Origin: Marinobacterium marinum
GTDB taxonomy: Bacteria; Pseudomonadota; Gammaproteobacteria; Pseudomonadales; Balneatricaceae
Assembly (NCBI RefSeq): GCF_013868415.1
Contig: NZ_JACEMT010000054.1
Coordinates: 1,068-65,067, forward strand
Length of the DNA: 64,000 nucleotides
Direction: 5' to 3'
Part shown: in pieces, positions 30,900 through 40,665 of the stretch
How the letters are laid out: each line of letters begins with the position of its first letter
Numbering within the stretch: position 1 is the first letter of the stretch
Program-made: the position numbers and the translations under genes
The notes under the pieces: generated by a model
The model's input: only the letters and a program-made list of their open reading frames with translations
What the model was told of the DNA's origin: nothing
The model's database searches: none

Positions 30900-32405
30900 T
30901 CATTCAATACCACTGAGAACTCGACGCACCCGCGCGATCAGATCCGTTGCCAGCAAACCCCGCTCGCCCTGATCAGCGGCACAAAGGTCGGCTGCACGCG
31001 CATGGGCATAAACGCCGACACGGGCCGCATCCACGGCACTCAAACGTTGCGCGCGCAAGGCTCCGATGATACCGGAGAGCACATCGCCCATGCCACCACA
31101 GGCCATGCCGGGATTGCCCGCATTGCACAAATGCATGGCATCCCCGTCAAAACTCAGGCTACCGGCCCCCTTGAGCACTACCGTACCGCCATAACGCGCC
31201 TGCAGCTCACGCACGGCACCGAAACGATCCTGTTGCAGGTGCGGTGTTTCCCGCCCCAACATGCGTGCCGCTTCACCCGGATGCGGCGTCAGTACCCAAT
31301 CATGCGCCAGCGGGCCAGCCTGCTGCCTGCGCAGTAACAGATTCAGTGCATCCGCATCCAACACCAGAGGCAACCCCGAATTCAGGGCTTGCTGCAACAG
31401 CTGGTCGGCCCAGGCACTGTTACCCAGCCCTGGTCCGACAACCAGCACGTCCGGACGTTCCAGCAAAGGCTGCAGATCCTGTCCGGAATTGACCCCCGCT
31501 ACCATAACTTCAGGAGCACGCGTCAAGGCCGCCGTCACATGCTCGGGCCGTGTCGCCAGCGATACCAGTCCCGCACCACTGCGAGCAGCAGCTTCCGCCG
31601 CCATCAATGCGGCACCGCCCATACCATGATCACCACCAATCACCATCACATGGCCGAACAACCCCTTGTGTGCCGAACGGCGACGCGGCGGCAACAGCTT
31701 GGCCAAGTCGTCACTGTCCGTTCTGAATGCACTCAGGGAAACTTCTTCATAAATTTCGTCGGGCAACATCAGGTTATCAAACAATACCTGCCCGCAGTGA
31801 TCGACACCCTCATGCGTCAACAAGCCCTGCTTAAGCGCGATAAAGGTCAAGGTCAGCTCGGCACGCACCGCCACCCCCAGCACACAGCCGGTATCAGCAC
31901 ACAAGCCGGACGGAATATCCACAGCCATGACCGGTCGTGGCGAGCGGTTGACCTGTCGAATCAGCTCGGCACTGTCACCGCGGACCTCGCCGCTTAGCCC
32001 TGTACCCAGCAAGGCATCGACCACAACTTCGCCCTGCAGCTCTACGCCCGGCCGCCAGCGCGAAATCGACACGCCTACCGCCTGCGCCCACTGCCAGGCC
32101 GACAGCGCTTCGCCGTTCAAACGTTCGACAAAATCATCGCAGATCACCAGGACCTGTACGTCTATCCCCTGCTGTCGCGCCAGGCCCGCTACTATCAGGC
32201 CATCACCACCATTATTGCCGCTGCCGCAGAGCACGGTCAGCCTGCGTACGGCCGGCCAGTGCGCCACCAGCTCGACAAACGCGGCATGCCCCGCCCGTTG
32301 CATCAGGCGAAATCCGGGTATACCGAACTGTTCTATGGCGGTACGATCCAGGGCGCGGCTCTGTTCTGCCGTGTATAATGCCCCTGGCAGCTCTGCTCTG
32401 CTCAT
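30900..32405 (-). CDS. nnr: Bifunctional NAD(P)H-hydrate epimerase/dehydratase
   Basis: Repairs the damaged cofactors NADHX and NADPHX. The protein (501 aa) is a fusion: an N-terminal YjeF_N epimerase domain (about 10-215, with CGSGNNGGDGLI) and a C-terminal ribokinase-like ADP-dependent dehydratase (about 225-500, with TPHPGEAARML, KGAGSL and GNPGMACGGMGDVLSG). This matches E. coli Nnr (YjeF). It is the first gene of the long minus-strand run to purA and is divergent from queG; the 72-nt gap should hold both promoters. Confidence 0.96.
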   Translation of the reverse strand: MSRAELPGALYTAEQSRALDRTAIEQFGIPGFRLMQRAGHAAFVELVAHWPAVRRLTVLCGSGNNGGDGLIVAGLARQQGIDVQVLVICDDFVERLNGEALSAWQWAQAVGVSISRWRPGVELQGEVVVDALLGTGLSGEVRGDSAELIRQVNRSPRPVMAVDIPSGLCADTGCVLGVAVRAELTLTFIALKQGLLTHEGVDHCGQVLFDNLMLPDEIYEEVSLSAFRTDSDDLAKLLPPRRRSAHKGLFGHVMVIGGDHGMGGAALMAAEAAARSGAGLVSLATRPEHVTAALTRAPEVMVAGVNSGQDLQPLLERPDVLVVGPGLGNSAWADQLLQQALNSGLPLVLDADALNLLLRRQQAGPLAHDWVLTPHPGEAARMLGRETPHLQQDRFGAVRELQARYGGTVVLKGAGSLSFDGDAMHLCNAGNPGMACGGMGDVLSGIIGALRAQRLSAVDAARVGVYAHARAADLCAADQGERGLLATDLIARVRRVLSGIE

Positions 32406-32477
32406 GATGGCCTTCTCCTTTTTTATCAGTTCATTATAAAGGATGGACTGACCAGGACATACCCGGTTCCGATTCTT

Positions 32478-33608
32478 ATGTCAAAGCTCAGCCCGGCACA
32501 ACTCGACACTCTGGCACAGGCGCTCAAGCAACAGGCCGGCGAACTGGGGTTTGCCGACTGCGCCATTACCCTGCCGGATGCCAGCCATGAAGCCGCCAGC
32601 CTGCAGCGCTGGCTGGAACAGGGCTACCAGGGTGACATGGACTACCTGACCCAGAATATCGACAAGCGCCTGGACCCGACACTGCTGGTACCGGGAACGC
32701 AGCGCATCATCATGCTGCGCATGAACTACCTGCCGGCCGACGCCCCGGTTACGGGCATTCTGCGCAATCCGGACAAGGCTTATGTCGCCCGCTACACACT
32801 TGGACGTGACTATCACAAGCTGATCCGCAAGCGCCTGAAACAACTGGGCCAATGGCTGGACACCCAGGTGGAAGACGCTGAAGTGCGCTTTCGCCCCTTT
32901 GTCGACAGTGCCCCGGTCTTGGAAAGGCCCTTGGCGCGCAACGCCGGGCTGGGCTGGATCGGCAAGCACACTCTGCTGCTGAACCGTCAGGCTGGTTCCT
33001 GGTTTCTGTTGGGTGAGCTGTTCATTGATCTGCCGCTGCCGATCGATCCACCGGAGACCGAATCCCATTGCGGCCGCTGCTCCGCCTGCATTGATATCTG
33101 CCCAACACAGGCATTCCCTGAACCCGGTGTTCTGGACGCCCGGCGCTGCATTTCATACCTGACCATTGAATATCGCGGCAGCATACCGCTGGAACTGCGT
33201 CCACTAATGGGCAACCGCATTTTCGGCTGTGATGACTGCCAGTTGATCTGCCCCTGGAATCGCTTTGCCAAACGCAGCCACGAGGCCGACTTCCAGCCTC
33301 GGCACAACCTGGATCAGGCCAGCCTGCTGGAACTGTTCGAATGGGATGAGGCCACCTTCCTCAAACGAACCGAAGGATCAGCCATCCGACGAACCGGCTA
33401 TGACGGCTGGCAGCGCAACCTGGCCGTGGCACTGGGCAACGGCCGCGGCGGCGAGGCAGTCACCAGCGCCCTTCGGGCTCGCCGTGACGGCAGCAGCCCA
33501 TTGGTACGGGAACATATCGACTGGGCTCTGGAGCAGCTTGCCAACGGCGATGGCCCACGACCACTACCGATCCTCGCGCACCCCGGCGCCCGCCGTCTGC
33601 CGGAGTAG
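32478..33608 (+). CDS. queG: Epoxyqueuosine reductase QueG
   Basis: Last enzyme of queuosine synthesis in tRNA, a cobalamin-dependent reductase with two 4Fe-4S clusters. In 376 residues the cluster cysteines include Cys198, Cys201, Cys204 and Cys208 (CGRCSACIDIC) and Cys251, Cys254 and Cys258 (CDDCQLIC), followed by a HEAT-like C-terminus. It is divergent from nnr, as in E. coli, and converges on orn with only 2 nt between stop codons. Confidence 0.96.
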   Translation: MSKLSPAQLDTLAQALKQQAGELGFADCAITLPDASHEAASLQRWLEQGYQGDMDYLTQNIDKRLDPTLLVPGTQRIIMLRMNYLPADAPVTGILRNPDKAYVARYTLGRDYHKLIRKRLKQLGQWLDTQVEDAEVRFRPFVDSAPVLERPLARNAGLGWIGKHTLLLNRQAGSWFLLGELFIDLPLPIDPPETESHCGRCSACIDICPTQAFPEPGVLDARRCISYLTIEYRGSIPLELRPLMGNRIFGCDDCQLICPWNRFAKRSHEADFQPRHNLDQASLLELFEWDEATFLKRTEGSAIRRTGYDGWQRNLAVALGNGRGGEAVTSALRARRDGSSPLVREHIDWALEQLANGDGPRPLPILAHPGARRLPE

Positions 33609-33610
33609 GC

Positions 33611-34153
33611 TTACAGGCGGAAAAAGTGCCGGCGATAGTGCCGCAACTCTTCAATGGACTCGCGAATGTCGTCCAGCGCCAAGTGGTTGCCCTGTTTTTT
33701 GAAGCCGTCCAGCGCGGCGGGCTTCCAGCGTCGCGCCAGCTCCTTGATCGTGCTGACATCAAGGTTGCGATAATGGAAAAATGCCTCCAGGTCCGGCATG
33801 TAACGCCACAGAAAGCGGCGGTCCTGGCCGATACTGTTGCCACACATCGGTGACGCGCCCGCTTCGCTGTGCTCGCGCAGAAAAGCCAACATGGCCTGTT
33901 CGGCTTCGGCTTCATTGATACGGCTGCTGCGCACCCGGTCCGTCAGGCCGGACTGCCCATGTGTACGCGTACACCATTCATCCATGCGAGAAAGCACGGC
34001 ATCGGGCTGGTGTACCGCAATGACCGGCCCCTCGGCGATGAGATTCAGATCGGGATCGGTGACAATTGCCGCCATCTCGATGATTCGATCAGTGTCCGGA
34101 TTCAACCCGGTCATCTCCAGATCGACCCAGATCAGGTTATCCTTGAGTGCCAT
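33611..34153 (-). CDS. orn: Oligoribonuclease
   Basis: 3'-5' exonuclease that degrades 2-5 nt RNAs, including pGpG from cyclic-di-GMP. The 180-residue protein has the DEDDh motifs: [10 protein letters not shown] near residue 10, the middle LDVST Asp, and the late [10 protein letters not shown] with the catalytic His. It is convergent with queG and divergent from rsgA, the same arrangement seen in many gammaproteobacteria. Confidence 0.97.
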   Translation of the reverse strand: MALKDNLIWVDLEMTGLNPDTDRIIEMAAIVTDPDLNLIAEGPVIAVHQPDAVLSRMDEWCTRTHGQSGLTDRVRSSRINEAEAEQAMLAFLREHSEAGASPMCGNSIGQDRRFLWRYMPDLEAFFHYRNLDVSTIKELARRWKPAALDGFKKQGNHLALDDIRESIEELRHYRRHFFRL

Positions 34154-34249
34154 GCCCTTTTCTCCCCTGGCAAAACTGTCAATTTAACTCGGATTCGAAT
34201 ACCTTATCACGTCAACGACAGCAGCAGTGAACGAGTGATATCGACCGGC

Positions 34250-35275
34250 ATGGGAAAACGCAAGGTTAGTCGACGCCAGGCCTGGCGCATCAACAAGATT
34301 CAGGAAGAGCGGGCAGCACGTGCAGAAAAGCGTGACGCCCTGATCGAGGAACAGCTGGAAGGCGGCGTTCTCGGCCCGGAACAACAGGGACTCATCATCT
34401 CCCACTTCGGCCGCCAGGTCGATGTCGAAGCGCTGGAAGGCGAGCAACGCGGCTCGCTGCAGCGGTGCCATATGCGCACCCATCTGGGCCAGCTGGTTAC
34501 CGGCGATCGCGTTGTCTGGCGACGCTCCGCCGATAGCGGGGTCGTGGTCGCCGCACTGGACCGCCACAGTGAACTTTTGCGCCCAAACAACCACGGCGAA
34601 CTCAAGCCTGTCGCGGCCAATATCGACTATATCGTGATTGTTATCGCGGTCGAGCCTTACGCGCATGCCAACCTGATCGACCGTTATCTGGTCGCCGCCG
34701 AAGCCAGTGGCATCGAACCGGTCCTGTTGCTGAACAAGGCCGACCTGCTCGATGACAACAACCGCCAGCGCCTGGAGCCTCTGCTCGAGCAGTACCGCCA
34801 ATTGGGTTATCGCACCCTGCAAGCCTCCACGGCCAGCCGCGACGGGCTGGACGAGCTCAAGGCACTGCTGACCGACCATGTCAGTGTTTTTGTCGGCCAG
34901 TCCGGCGTCGGCAAATCCTCCCTGGTCAACAGCCTGCTGCCAGGCTCCGACATAAAAACCGGCGCCCTGTCCGAACAAAGCCGCAAAGGGCGTCATACCA
35001 CCACAACCGCACGCCTGTTCCATTTTCCCGATGGTGGTGATCTGATCGACTCTCCGGGGATTCGAGAGTTTGCCCTCTGGCATATGACCGAAGAGCAAGT
35101 GCTCAATGGTTTCCGCGAACTATCGGCCCTGCGCGGGCACTGCCGTTTCCGCGACTGCCGTCACGAGCAGGAACCCGGCTGCGCCTTCCTGAACGCGCTT
35201 GAGAGCGGCGCAATCAGCAGCCAGCGTTTCCACAGCTACCAGCAGATTTTGCACTCCATGCAGGACAGCCGTTAA
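34250..35275 (+). CDS. rsgA: Small ribosomal subunit biogenesis GTPase RsgA
   Basis: Circularly permuted GTPase acting late in 30S assembly. From the ATG at 34250 it has 341 residues: a basic N-terminus ([20 protein letters not shown]), an OB fold, then G4 NKAD (162-165), G1 GQSGVGKS (216-223), G3 DSPG (267-270), and a zinc finger (Cys298, Cys303, His305, Cys311). A much longer in-frame extension overlaps orn and is rejected by comparison with Pseudomonas RsgA. The Shine-Dalgarno is weak. The next gene starts 3 nt after its stop. Confidence 0.96.
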   Translation: MGKRKVSRRQAWRINKIQEERAARAEKRDALIEEQLEGGVLGPEQQGLIISHFGRQVDVEALEGEQRGSLQRCHMRTHLGQLVTGDRVVWRRSADSGVVVAALDRHSELLRPNNHGELKPVAANIDYIVIVIAVEPYAHANLIDRYLVAAEASGIEPVLLLNKADLLDDNNRQRLEPLLEQYRQLGYRTLQASTASRDGLDELKALLTDHVSVFVGQSGVGKSSLVNSLLPGSDIKTGALSEQSRKGRHTTTTARLFHFPDGGDLIDSPGIREFALWHMTEEQVLNGFRELSALRGHCRFRDCRHEQEPGCAFLNALESGAISSQRFHSYQQILHSMQDSR

Positions 35276-35278
35276 ACG

Positions 35279-36916
35279 ATGCAACCAGACCGGGCAGATG
35301 CCCCCCGCCTTCATGGTCTGCAGGCCTGGGCCGACTATCTCGAACATCGGCCGCTACCGGTGCGTACCGGCACCCTGGCCCGTTTTCGACAGCTGCTGGG
35401 CAATGAACGCTCAACCCTGCAGCAGATTGCGCACCTGGTCAGCGGCGACCCGGTGCTGAGCCTTCACATCACCCGTCATGCACAGCAGGTGCACAGACAC
35501 AAGGGGGCATCGGTCACCAGTATCCAGCATGCCGTGGGGCTGTTGGGACTGGAGCGACTGGAACAGCTGACACGGCAACTCAGCGGCCTCAAAATCCGCT
35601 CCGACAGCATGCAGCACAAGATGTTTCTCCGCGCCCTGGCCGACAGCCTGCACGCGTCCTTCCAAAGCGCGGAACTCTGTCGTCAACGCGGACTGCCCTT
35701 CGTCGAGGAGGTCCGGCTGGCCGCTCTGCTCTACGGATTTACACACTGGATGGCCTGGCTGCATGCGCCACTGCACAAACAGTACTATCAACAGCGCGTA
35801 CTGCTGCAAGGCGTCGATGTCGCACTCGCCGAGCAGGACCTGTTCGGCTGTACCCTGCAGGCACTGGGAGCCGAACTGGCACGGCGCTGGGCGCTGCCCG
35901 AATTGACCCGAGATGCGCTGAACCACGCCACCTCTCCCGACCGCAACACGCTCAACCTGCTGCACCGCAGAGCCATGCAGGACCCTGCCCTGGCCCCGCA
36001 GGAACAGCGACAGATCAATCAGTTGACGCAACAACGTTTTTTTCCGGTCAAACTGGGCAACTGGCTGGCCCTTACCACGACCCGCAGCTGGTACAGTGAC
36101 AAGAGCTTGCGCCTGCTCGATATTCTGGCCGACTATCTGCGCCAGCCTGCCGACCGTCTGGCCACCCGGCTGCATCAGCACTGTGCCGAAGCCGCCCGCC
36201 GTTATCCCGTTGCAGGTGCTTTGAGCCCCGCCGCCGAACTGCTGATGCTGCCCACGCCGACCGAGACACCGCGCACAGGCCTGATCCCGAACGCAGAACT
36301 TGCGCGACTCGAGCGGGAAGACTATCCGGCACTGACGCACCATACTCCACGCCCTGTCCAGGCGGCACCCCATCCCGTGCCGCCAACAGATACGCGCCCG
36401 CCCCCCTCTGAGCACCGCAACGAAAGACTCTTTCAACAGACGCTGGCGCGCTTGAGTACACCTCAGACCGGGCTTCAGCAGGCCAGTCAGGTCATACAAA
36501 CCCTGTTACAGGGGCTACACTTGGGGCTTGGCCTGAGCCGCCTGGGCGTGTTGCTGGTCAATACGAACCGCCTGCAACTGCAATGCGCACACACGATCGG
36601 TTTGGCGGAAGGGCACCCGCTCAAGGACATTCGGCTGAGCCTGAATGTCCCCAGCCTGTTCAAGCGCCTGAGCGAAAAACCTGCCGGCGTCTGGATGGAT
36701 ACCGAAAACCGGGATCGACTGGGTGTCATGTTGCCGGAAAGTTTTACCAGCCGGCTGGATGGCAACGATTATCTGCTGATGTCCGTGTTCCAGCAGGACC
36801 GTCCGCTGATAATACTGTATGCCGATGACCTGCCTCAGCACCCTCGGCTGAGTCAGTTTCAGTTCGACCACTTCCGCCAGCTCTGCGCAACAGCCACCCG
36901 AGCCCTGCGCCGATGA
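35279..36916 (+). CDS. HDOD-domain protein with C-terminal GAF-like region
   Basis: Predicted cytosolic signalling protein of 545 residues. The N-terminal part (about 15-230) looks like an HDOD domain: SGDPVLSLHITRHAQ, then SIQHAVGLLGLERLEQL. The middle is helical, a Pro/Thr-rich linker lies at about 350-385, and the end (about 390-545) resembles a GAF sensor domain (LGLSRLGVLLVNTNRLQL, PLIILYADD). HDOD proteins often act in regulatory networks with cyclic-di-GMP, but I cannot name a specific role. It begins 3 nt after rsgA, so it is probably co-translated with it. The HDOD call is fairly confident; GAF is less so. Confidence 0.8.
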   Translation: MQPDRADAPRLHGLQAWADYLEHRPLPVRTGTLARFRQLLGNERSTLQQIAHLVSGDPVLSLHITRHAQQVHRHKGASVTSIQHAVGLLGLERLEQLTRQLSGLKIRSDSMQHKMFLRALADSLHASFQSAELCRQRGLPFVEEVRLAALLYGFTHWMAWLHAPLHKQYYQQRVLLQGVDVALAEQDLFGCTLQALGAELARRWALPELTRDALNHATSPDRNTLNLLHRRAMQDPALAPQEQRQINQLTQQRFFPVKLGNWLALTTTRSWYSDKSLRLLDILADYLRQPADRLATRLHQHCAEAARRYPVAGALSPAAELLMLPTPTETPRTGLIPNAELARLEREDYPALTHHTPRPVQAAPHPVPPTDTRPPPSEHRNERLFQQTLARLSTPQTGLQQASQVIQTLLQGLHLGLGLSRLGVLLVNTNRLQLQCAHTIGLAEGHPLKDIRLSLNVPSLFKRLSEKPAGVWMDTENRDRLGVMLPESFTSRLDGNDYLLMSVFQQDRPLIILYADDLPQHPRLSQFQFDHFRQLCATATRALRR

Positions 36917-36988
36917 GCGTGATGACTTTGCGGACAGCTCCGGCTTCGCTATGATCCTCCCATTACAGAACCAGTAGCGGATATCACC

Positions 36989-37810
36989 ATGTTATCTCTC
37001 CCCGTGGTCATTTCTCCCAATGAATTGGCCAACCACCTGAATACCCCCGAGGTACTGATCCTCGACCTGTCCAGCGCCGAGCACTACCAGGCCGGACACA
37101 TACCCGGCGCCATCCGCCTGGACCCTCTGCGCCTGCTGCGCGGTGACGGCCCTGTCTCCAACCTGATCCCGACACGGCAACAACTGGCCACGCTTTTTGC
37201 CGAGCTGGGCCTGACGCCCGACACCCAGGTCGTTGCCTATGATGACCAGAAAGGCCCTTGGGCCGGTCGGCTGATCTGGACCCTGAACATGATCGGGCAT
37301 CAGGCCGCCAGTCTGCTGGATGGCCACTTGCCTGGCTGGGTCGACAGCGGACATGCTCTGGAGCAGACCGCCAACACGGCACAACCGATCCAGAATGCGG
37401 CCATAACCGAAGTACCCGAACTGCGCATGACGGCCGAGCAGATTCTGGCACGCCTGAACGACGATCAATTCTGTATCTGGGATGCCCGCTCGGCTGCCGA
37501 ATACAGCGGCGAAAAAGTAGTGAATGCGCAACAGGGCGGTCATATCCCCGGAGCCCGCCATCTGGAATGGACCGACCTGCTGGAGCCGGGCGACATTCCC
37601 TGGCTGAAACCGCGTGCACAACTCGAAGCCCTGCTGCTTGAACGGGGTATCGACCCGCACAAGCAGATCGTCACGCACTGCCAGACCCACCGTCGTTCAG
37701 GGCTTACCTATATTGTCGGTAAATGGCTCGGCCTGCCCCGGCTCGCCTGCTACGACGGCTCATGGTACGACTGGGGAAATCGCCCCGACCTGCCGGCAGA
37801 CACCGATTGA
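36989..37810 (+). CDS. rhdA: Thiosulfate sulfurtransferase (tandem rhodanese), RhdA-like
   Basis: Moves sulfane sulfur from thiosulfate to cyanide or other acceptors. Two rhodanese domains are present (about 5-125 and 145-270). The first lacks the catalytic cysteine; the second has Cys231 in the loop CQTHRR, very like CQTHHR of Azotobacter vinelandii RhdA. The length (273 aa) matches RhdA. It precedes psd by 25 nt, an arrangement shared with Pseudomonas. A role with the nearby Isc or sulfur genes is possible but unproven. Confidence 0.92.
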   Translation: MLSLPVVISPNELANHLNTPEVLILDLSSAEHYQAGHIPGAIRLDPLRLLRGDGPVSNLIPTRQQLATLFAELGLTPDTQVVAYDDQKGPWAGRLIWTLNMIGHQAASLLDGHLPGWVDSGHALEQTANTAQPIQNAAITEVPELRMTAEQILARLNDDQFCIWDARSAAEYSGEKVVNAQQGGHIPGARHLEWTDLLEPGDIPWLKPRAQLEALLLERGIDPHKQIVTHCQTHRRSGLTYIVGKWLGLPRLACYDGSWYDWGNRPDLPADTD

Positions 37811-37835
37811 TCCCCCCGACTGAATAGGTAACAAC

Positions 37836-38699
37836 TTGAAAGACTCCCTGTTTGTACTGCTGCAACATCTACTGCCCCAGCACCTGCTGTCACGCCTCGT
37901 CGGTTGCCTGGCCGAATGCCGCACGCCCTGGGTCAAGAACCTGTTTATCAACTGGTTTCGCAAACGCTACCAGGTGGATATGAACCAGGCGCTGCAACCC
38001 GACCCGGAAGGCTATGAACATTTCAACGCGTTTTTCACCCGCGCCCTGAAACCGGATGCACGCCCTCTGGACACAGAGCCCGGAGCCATTGTCTCGCCTG
38101 CCGACGGCGCCATTAGCCAGCTGGGGCCTGTCGAACATGGCTGCATGTTCCAGGCCAAGGGGCATCATTATTCACTGAACGCATTGCTGGGCGGAGATCA
38201 GGAGCGGGCCCGTCCGTTCATGAACGGACGCTTTGCGACCATCTATCTGTCACCCCGCGACTACCATCGCGTTCATATGCCCGTCAGCGGCACCCTGCGC
38301 GAAAGCATTTATATCCCCGGCGATCTCTATTCGGTCAACCAGGTCACAGCCGCTGGCGTAGACAACCTGTTTGCCCGCAACGAACGCCTGGTCGCCATTT
38401 TCGATACCGAGCTGGGCCCCATGGCCATGGTTCTGGTCGGTGCCATGATCGTTGCCGGTATCGAAACCGTCTGGAACGGTCAGGTTGCCCCTCTGCCACG
38501 CCAGCCTCTGGTTCTGAATCCACGCCCGGGAATGGACCCGGTCACACTGGCAGCGGGCGACGAGATGGGGCGCTTCAAATTGGGGTCCACCGTCATTCTC
38601 CTGTTCGGTTCTGACGTCATGGACTGGGCCGATCATCTCGGCGCCGGAGACAGCGTCGTGATGGGCCGCACAATCGGCCAGGCACAAGCGACACAATAA
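37836..38699 (+). CDS. psd: Phosphatidylserine decarboxylase proenzyme
   Basis: Makes phosphatidylethanolamine on the inner membrane. The 287-residue proenzyme has the self-cleavage motif LGST with Gly250/Ser251, Ser251 giving the pyruvoyl group of the alpha chain, and the conserved FFTRAL and SPADG segments. The start is TTG at 37836-37838, which aligns the [16 protein letters not shown]-terminus with the family; there is no ATG nearby. A terminator follows. Confidence 0.95.
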   Translation: MKDSLFVLLQHLLPQHLLSRLVGCLAECRTPWVKNLFINWFRKRYQVDMNQALQPDPEGYEHFNAFFTRALKPDARPLDTEPGAIVSPADGAISQLGPVEHGCMFQAKGHHYSLNALLGGDQERARPFMNGRFATIYLSPRDYHRVHMPVSGTLRESIYIPGDLYSVNQVTAAGVDNLFARNERLVAIFDTELGPMAMVLVGAMIVAGIETVWNGQVAPLPRQPLVLNPRPGMDPVTLAAGDEMGRFKLGSTVILLFGSDVMDWADHLGAGDSVVMGRTIGQAQATQ

Positions 38700-38710
38700 C
38701 CCTGAACAAG

Positions 38711-38735
38711 ACGGGCTGATAAAGGCCCGTTTATT
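38711..38735 (+). terminator. Terminator of psd
   Basis: Arms ACGGGC/GCCCGT with an 8-nt loop followed by TTATTGTTT, 11 nt after the psd stop. The stem is short and the T-run interrupted, so termination may be moderate. Confidence 0.65.
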
Positions 38736-38780
38736 GTTTAGACTCACAGGCATCGGATTTTCAATGGAGATCGACCTCTC

Positions 38781-39779
38781 ATGCACGCACTCTGGCGCGA
38801 ATGGCTGAATCAACCGGGTATTGAACTGAAGGATGACCGGGTCATCACCACACCGGCACACGACCGATCCACGACCGTCGTCCCTCTGACCGAGGCCTGC
38901 ATTATCTCGGTGTCCGGCCCGGACGCCCACAAGTTTCTACAGGGACAACTGAGCTGCGACCTGGCAGATGTCGACCGCCTGGGCTCATTGCCGGGAGCCC
39001 ACTGCAACATCAAAGGACATATGCACAGCCTTTATCAGGTTATCCGCGCCGAAGAGGCCCGCTACTGGCTGCGCACGCGCAGCTCAATGGCAGCCGATGC
39101 GCTGGCCCTGCTGAAAAAGTACATCATCTTTTCCAAGGCTGACGCTGTCCAGCAGGATGACCTTCTGGGTATCGGCCTCTGCGGCCCCAATGCAGTGAGT
39201 CTGACACAACAGCTTGAGCAGGCCATCCCCGACGCTTCGCAGGCACGCCATGATGATACTCTGAGCGAGTTCTGGTTCCCGGCCGAACGACTGGAAGAGG
39301 TCATGTCTCTGGCAACCGCAACGGCCGGCCTCGGTAACAGCAACGCCTGGGAGCTGGCTGCCGTTGATGCCGCCATCCCGGACCTGTTTCCTGCCACCCG
39401 TGAAGCCTTCATCCCGCAGATGACCAATCTGCAGGCATTCGACGGCGTCAGCTTCACAAAAGGCTGCTACACCGGTCAGGAAATCGTTACCCGTCTGCAG
39501 CACCGCGGCCAGCTCAAGCGCCCCATGTATCTGGCGGAGATCGAAACCGCTCAGCCTCCGACTCCTGGCATGCCACTGGCCAGCGACAACCGCGCCAATG
39601 TCGGCCAGCTGGTCCGTGTAGCCCAGTGCGGTGAACAGCGCTATCGTGTGCTGGCGGTCATCATCAAGGAGCAAGCCGAACAGCAGAGTATTCACCTGGA
39701 AGACGCTGAGGGTGCCCAGCTACAACTGATGCCGCTGCCTTATGTTCTCGATCCGCGACTCTTTGAAAGCAAGCGCTGA
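38781..39779 (+). CDS. ygfZ: Folate-binding Fe-S repair protein YgfZ
   Basis: COG0354 protein that helps maintain certain Fe-S enzymes, such as MiaB, using folate. The 332-residue protein has a GcvT-like fold and the diagnostic KGCYTGQEIV motif at about residues 229-238, preceded by FIPQMTNLQAFDGVSF. The Cys in this motif is essential in E. coli YgfZ. It starts after the psd terminator, so it should have its own promoter in the 80-nt gap. Confidence 0.94.
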   Translation: MHALWREWLNQPGIELKDDRVITTPAHDRSTTVVPLTEACIISVSGPDAHKFLQGQLSCDLADVDRLGSLPGAHCNIKGHMHSLYQVIRAEEARYWLRTRSSMAADALALLKKYIIFSKADAVQQDDLLGIGLCGPNAVSLTQQLEQAIPDASQARHDDTLSEFWFPAERLEEVMSLATATAGLGNSNAWELAAVDAAIPDLFPATREAFIPQMTNLQAFDGVSFTKGCYTGQEIVTRLQHRGQLKRPMYLAEIETAQPPTPGMPLASDNRANVGQLVRVAQCGEQRYRVLAVIIKEQAEQQSIHLEDAEGAQLQLMPLPYVLDPRLFESKR

Positions 39780-39970
39780 CAGGCCTGCGCCGAAAGAGCA
39801 TTTTTATTGATTTTAATCGTTCGCCCGACCGCTGTGCTCTGTTAGTCTGAGCCCTGCAGAGTGACAGCGGCTGAGGTCGTCGGCACCCATATTTAATAAA
39901 GCAGACTTATTTTCCGAGCAGATTTTGCGCTATCCTCTGCTCTGGACTCACTAACTTGAAGGAACACACC

Positions 39971-40648
39971 ATGCTTCGGAAGGTATGCCTCCTGGGCATC
40001 GGCAGCACTTTGCTTGCAGGATGCTTTGGTACCCACACATCACAAGCACCCCTTGCAACCACCTATCCCGTTACGGCCCAGCAAAAAATGCAGGCGGCCC
40101 ACCACTGGGATGTGATGGCTCAGCACCAGGCCGAACTGCTGACCCAGCACGAGCTGCTGAAAAGCCAACCGCTGTATATCAAAAGTGCCGACGAGGCCAC
40201 TCCATTCAGCACCGCTTTTGACACCCTGCTGACCAGCCAGCTGGTCGAGAAGGGCGCCTACGTCAAAACAAGCTCGGAACAGGCGGCTCAGGTGAGCTAC
40301 AAGGTACAGGTTGTCGAGCACAAGGATCGCGGTCACATTCGCGCTCCCGAAGGTGCCTGGACGGCACTGGCCGCCGGTATCGCCGTAGCCACCGTTCCTT
40401 ATAATCAGTGGGCCGAGCCAGCCCTGGCGCTGATCCCCGCCGCTGCAGCCGTCGACATCTTCAGCGGCAGCTGGGCTAGTGAAACCGATCAGGAAGTGGT
40501 CATCACCACTCAGGTCGTCATGGCTGATCAGGTGGTGTACTCAAACTCCAACATCTACTACATCAACCCCGGTGACAACGACCATTATACGCCTGCCACC
40601 AACCGCGGCATCCAGCTGAAAAGCACGCCTGTCAGCAATGAATGGTAA
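39971..40648 (+). CDS. Predicted lipoprotein of unknown function
   Basis: I do not recognise the family. From the ATG at 39971 (AGGA 7 nt upstream) the protein has 225 residues with a lipoprotein signal ending LLAGC (Cys18). The mature part has a mixed domain with a predicted LTSQLVEKGAYV helix-strand, then a hydrophobic Ala-rich stretch (about 122-155) and a beta-rich end with Tyr/Asn-rich strands (YSNSNIYYIN). The layout (a domain that compares with regulated surface polysaccharide or flagellar lipoproteins) is only suggestive. It overlaps by a few bases the region ahead of the FlgO-like lipoprotein, so the two are likely one operon. Confidence 0.75.
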   Translation: MLRKVCLLGIGSTLLAGCFGTHTSQAPLATTYPVTAQQKMQAAHHWDVMAQHQAELLTQHELLKSQPLYIKSADEATPFSTAFDTLLTSQLVEKGAYVKTSSEQAAQVSYKVQVVEHKDRGHIRAPEGAWTALAAGIAVATVPYNQWAEPALALIPAAAAVDIFSGSWASETDQEVVITTQVVMADQVVYSNSNIYYINPGDNDHYTPATNRGIQLKSTPVSNEW

Positions 40649-40665
40649 TCGGGGGAAATAGAGTC

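Noticed and set aside
33869-34249. N-terminal extension of RsgA
   Set aside because: It covers the 5' part of orn on the other strand and is absent from relatives; the ATG at 34250 fits the family.
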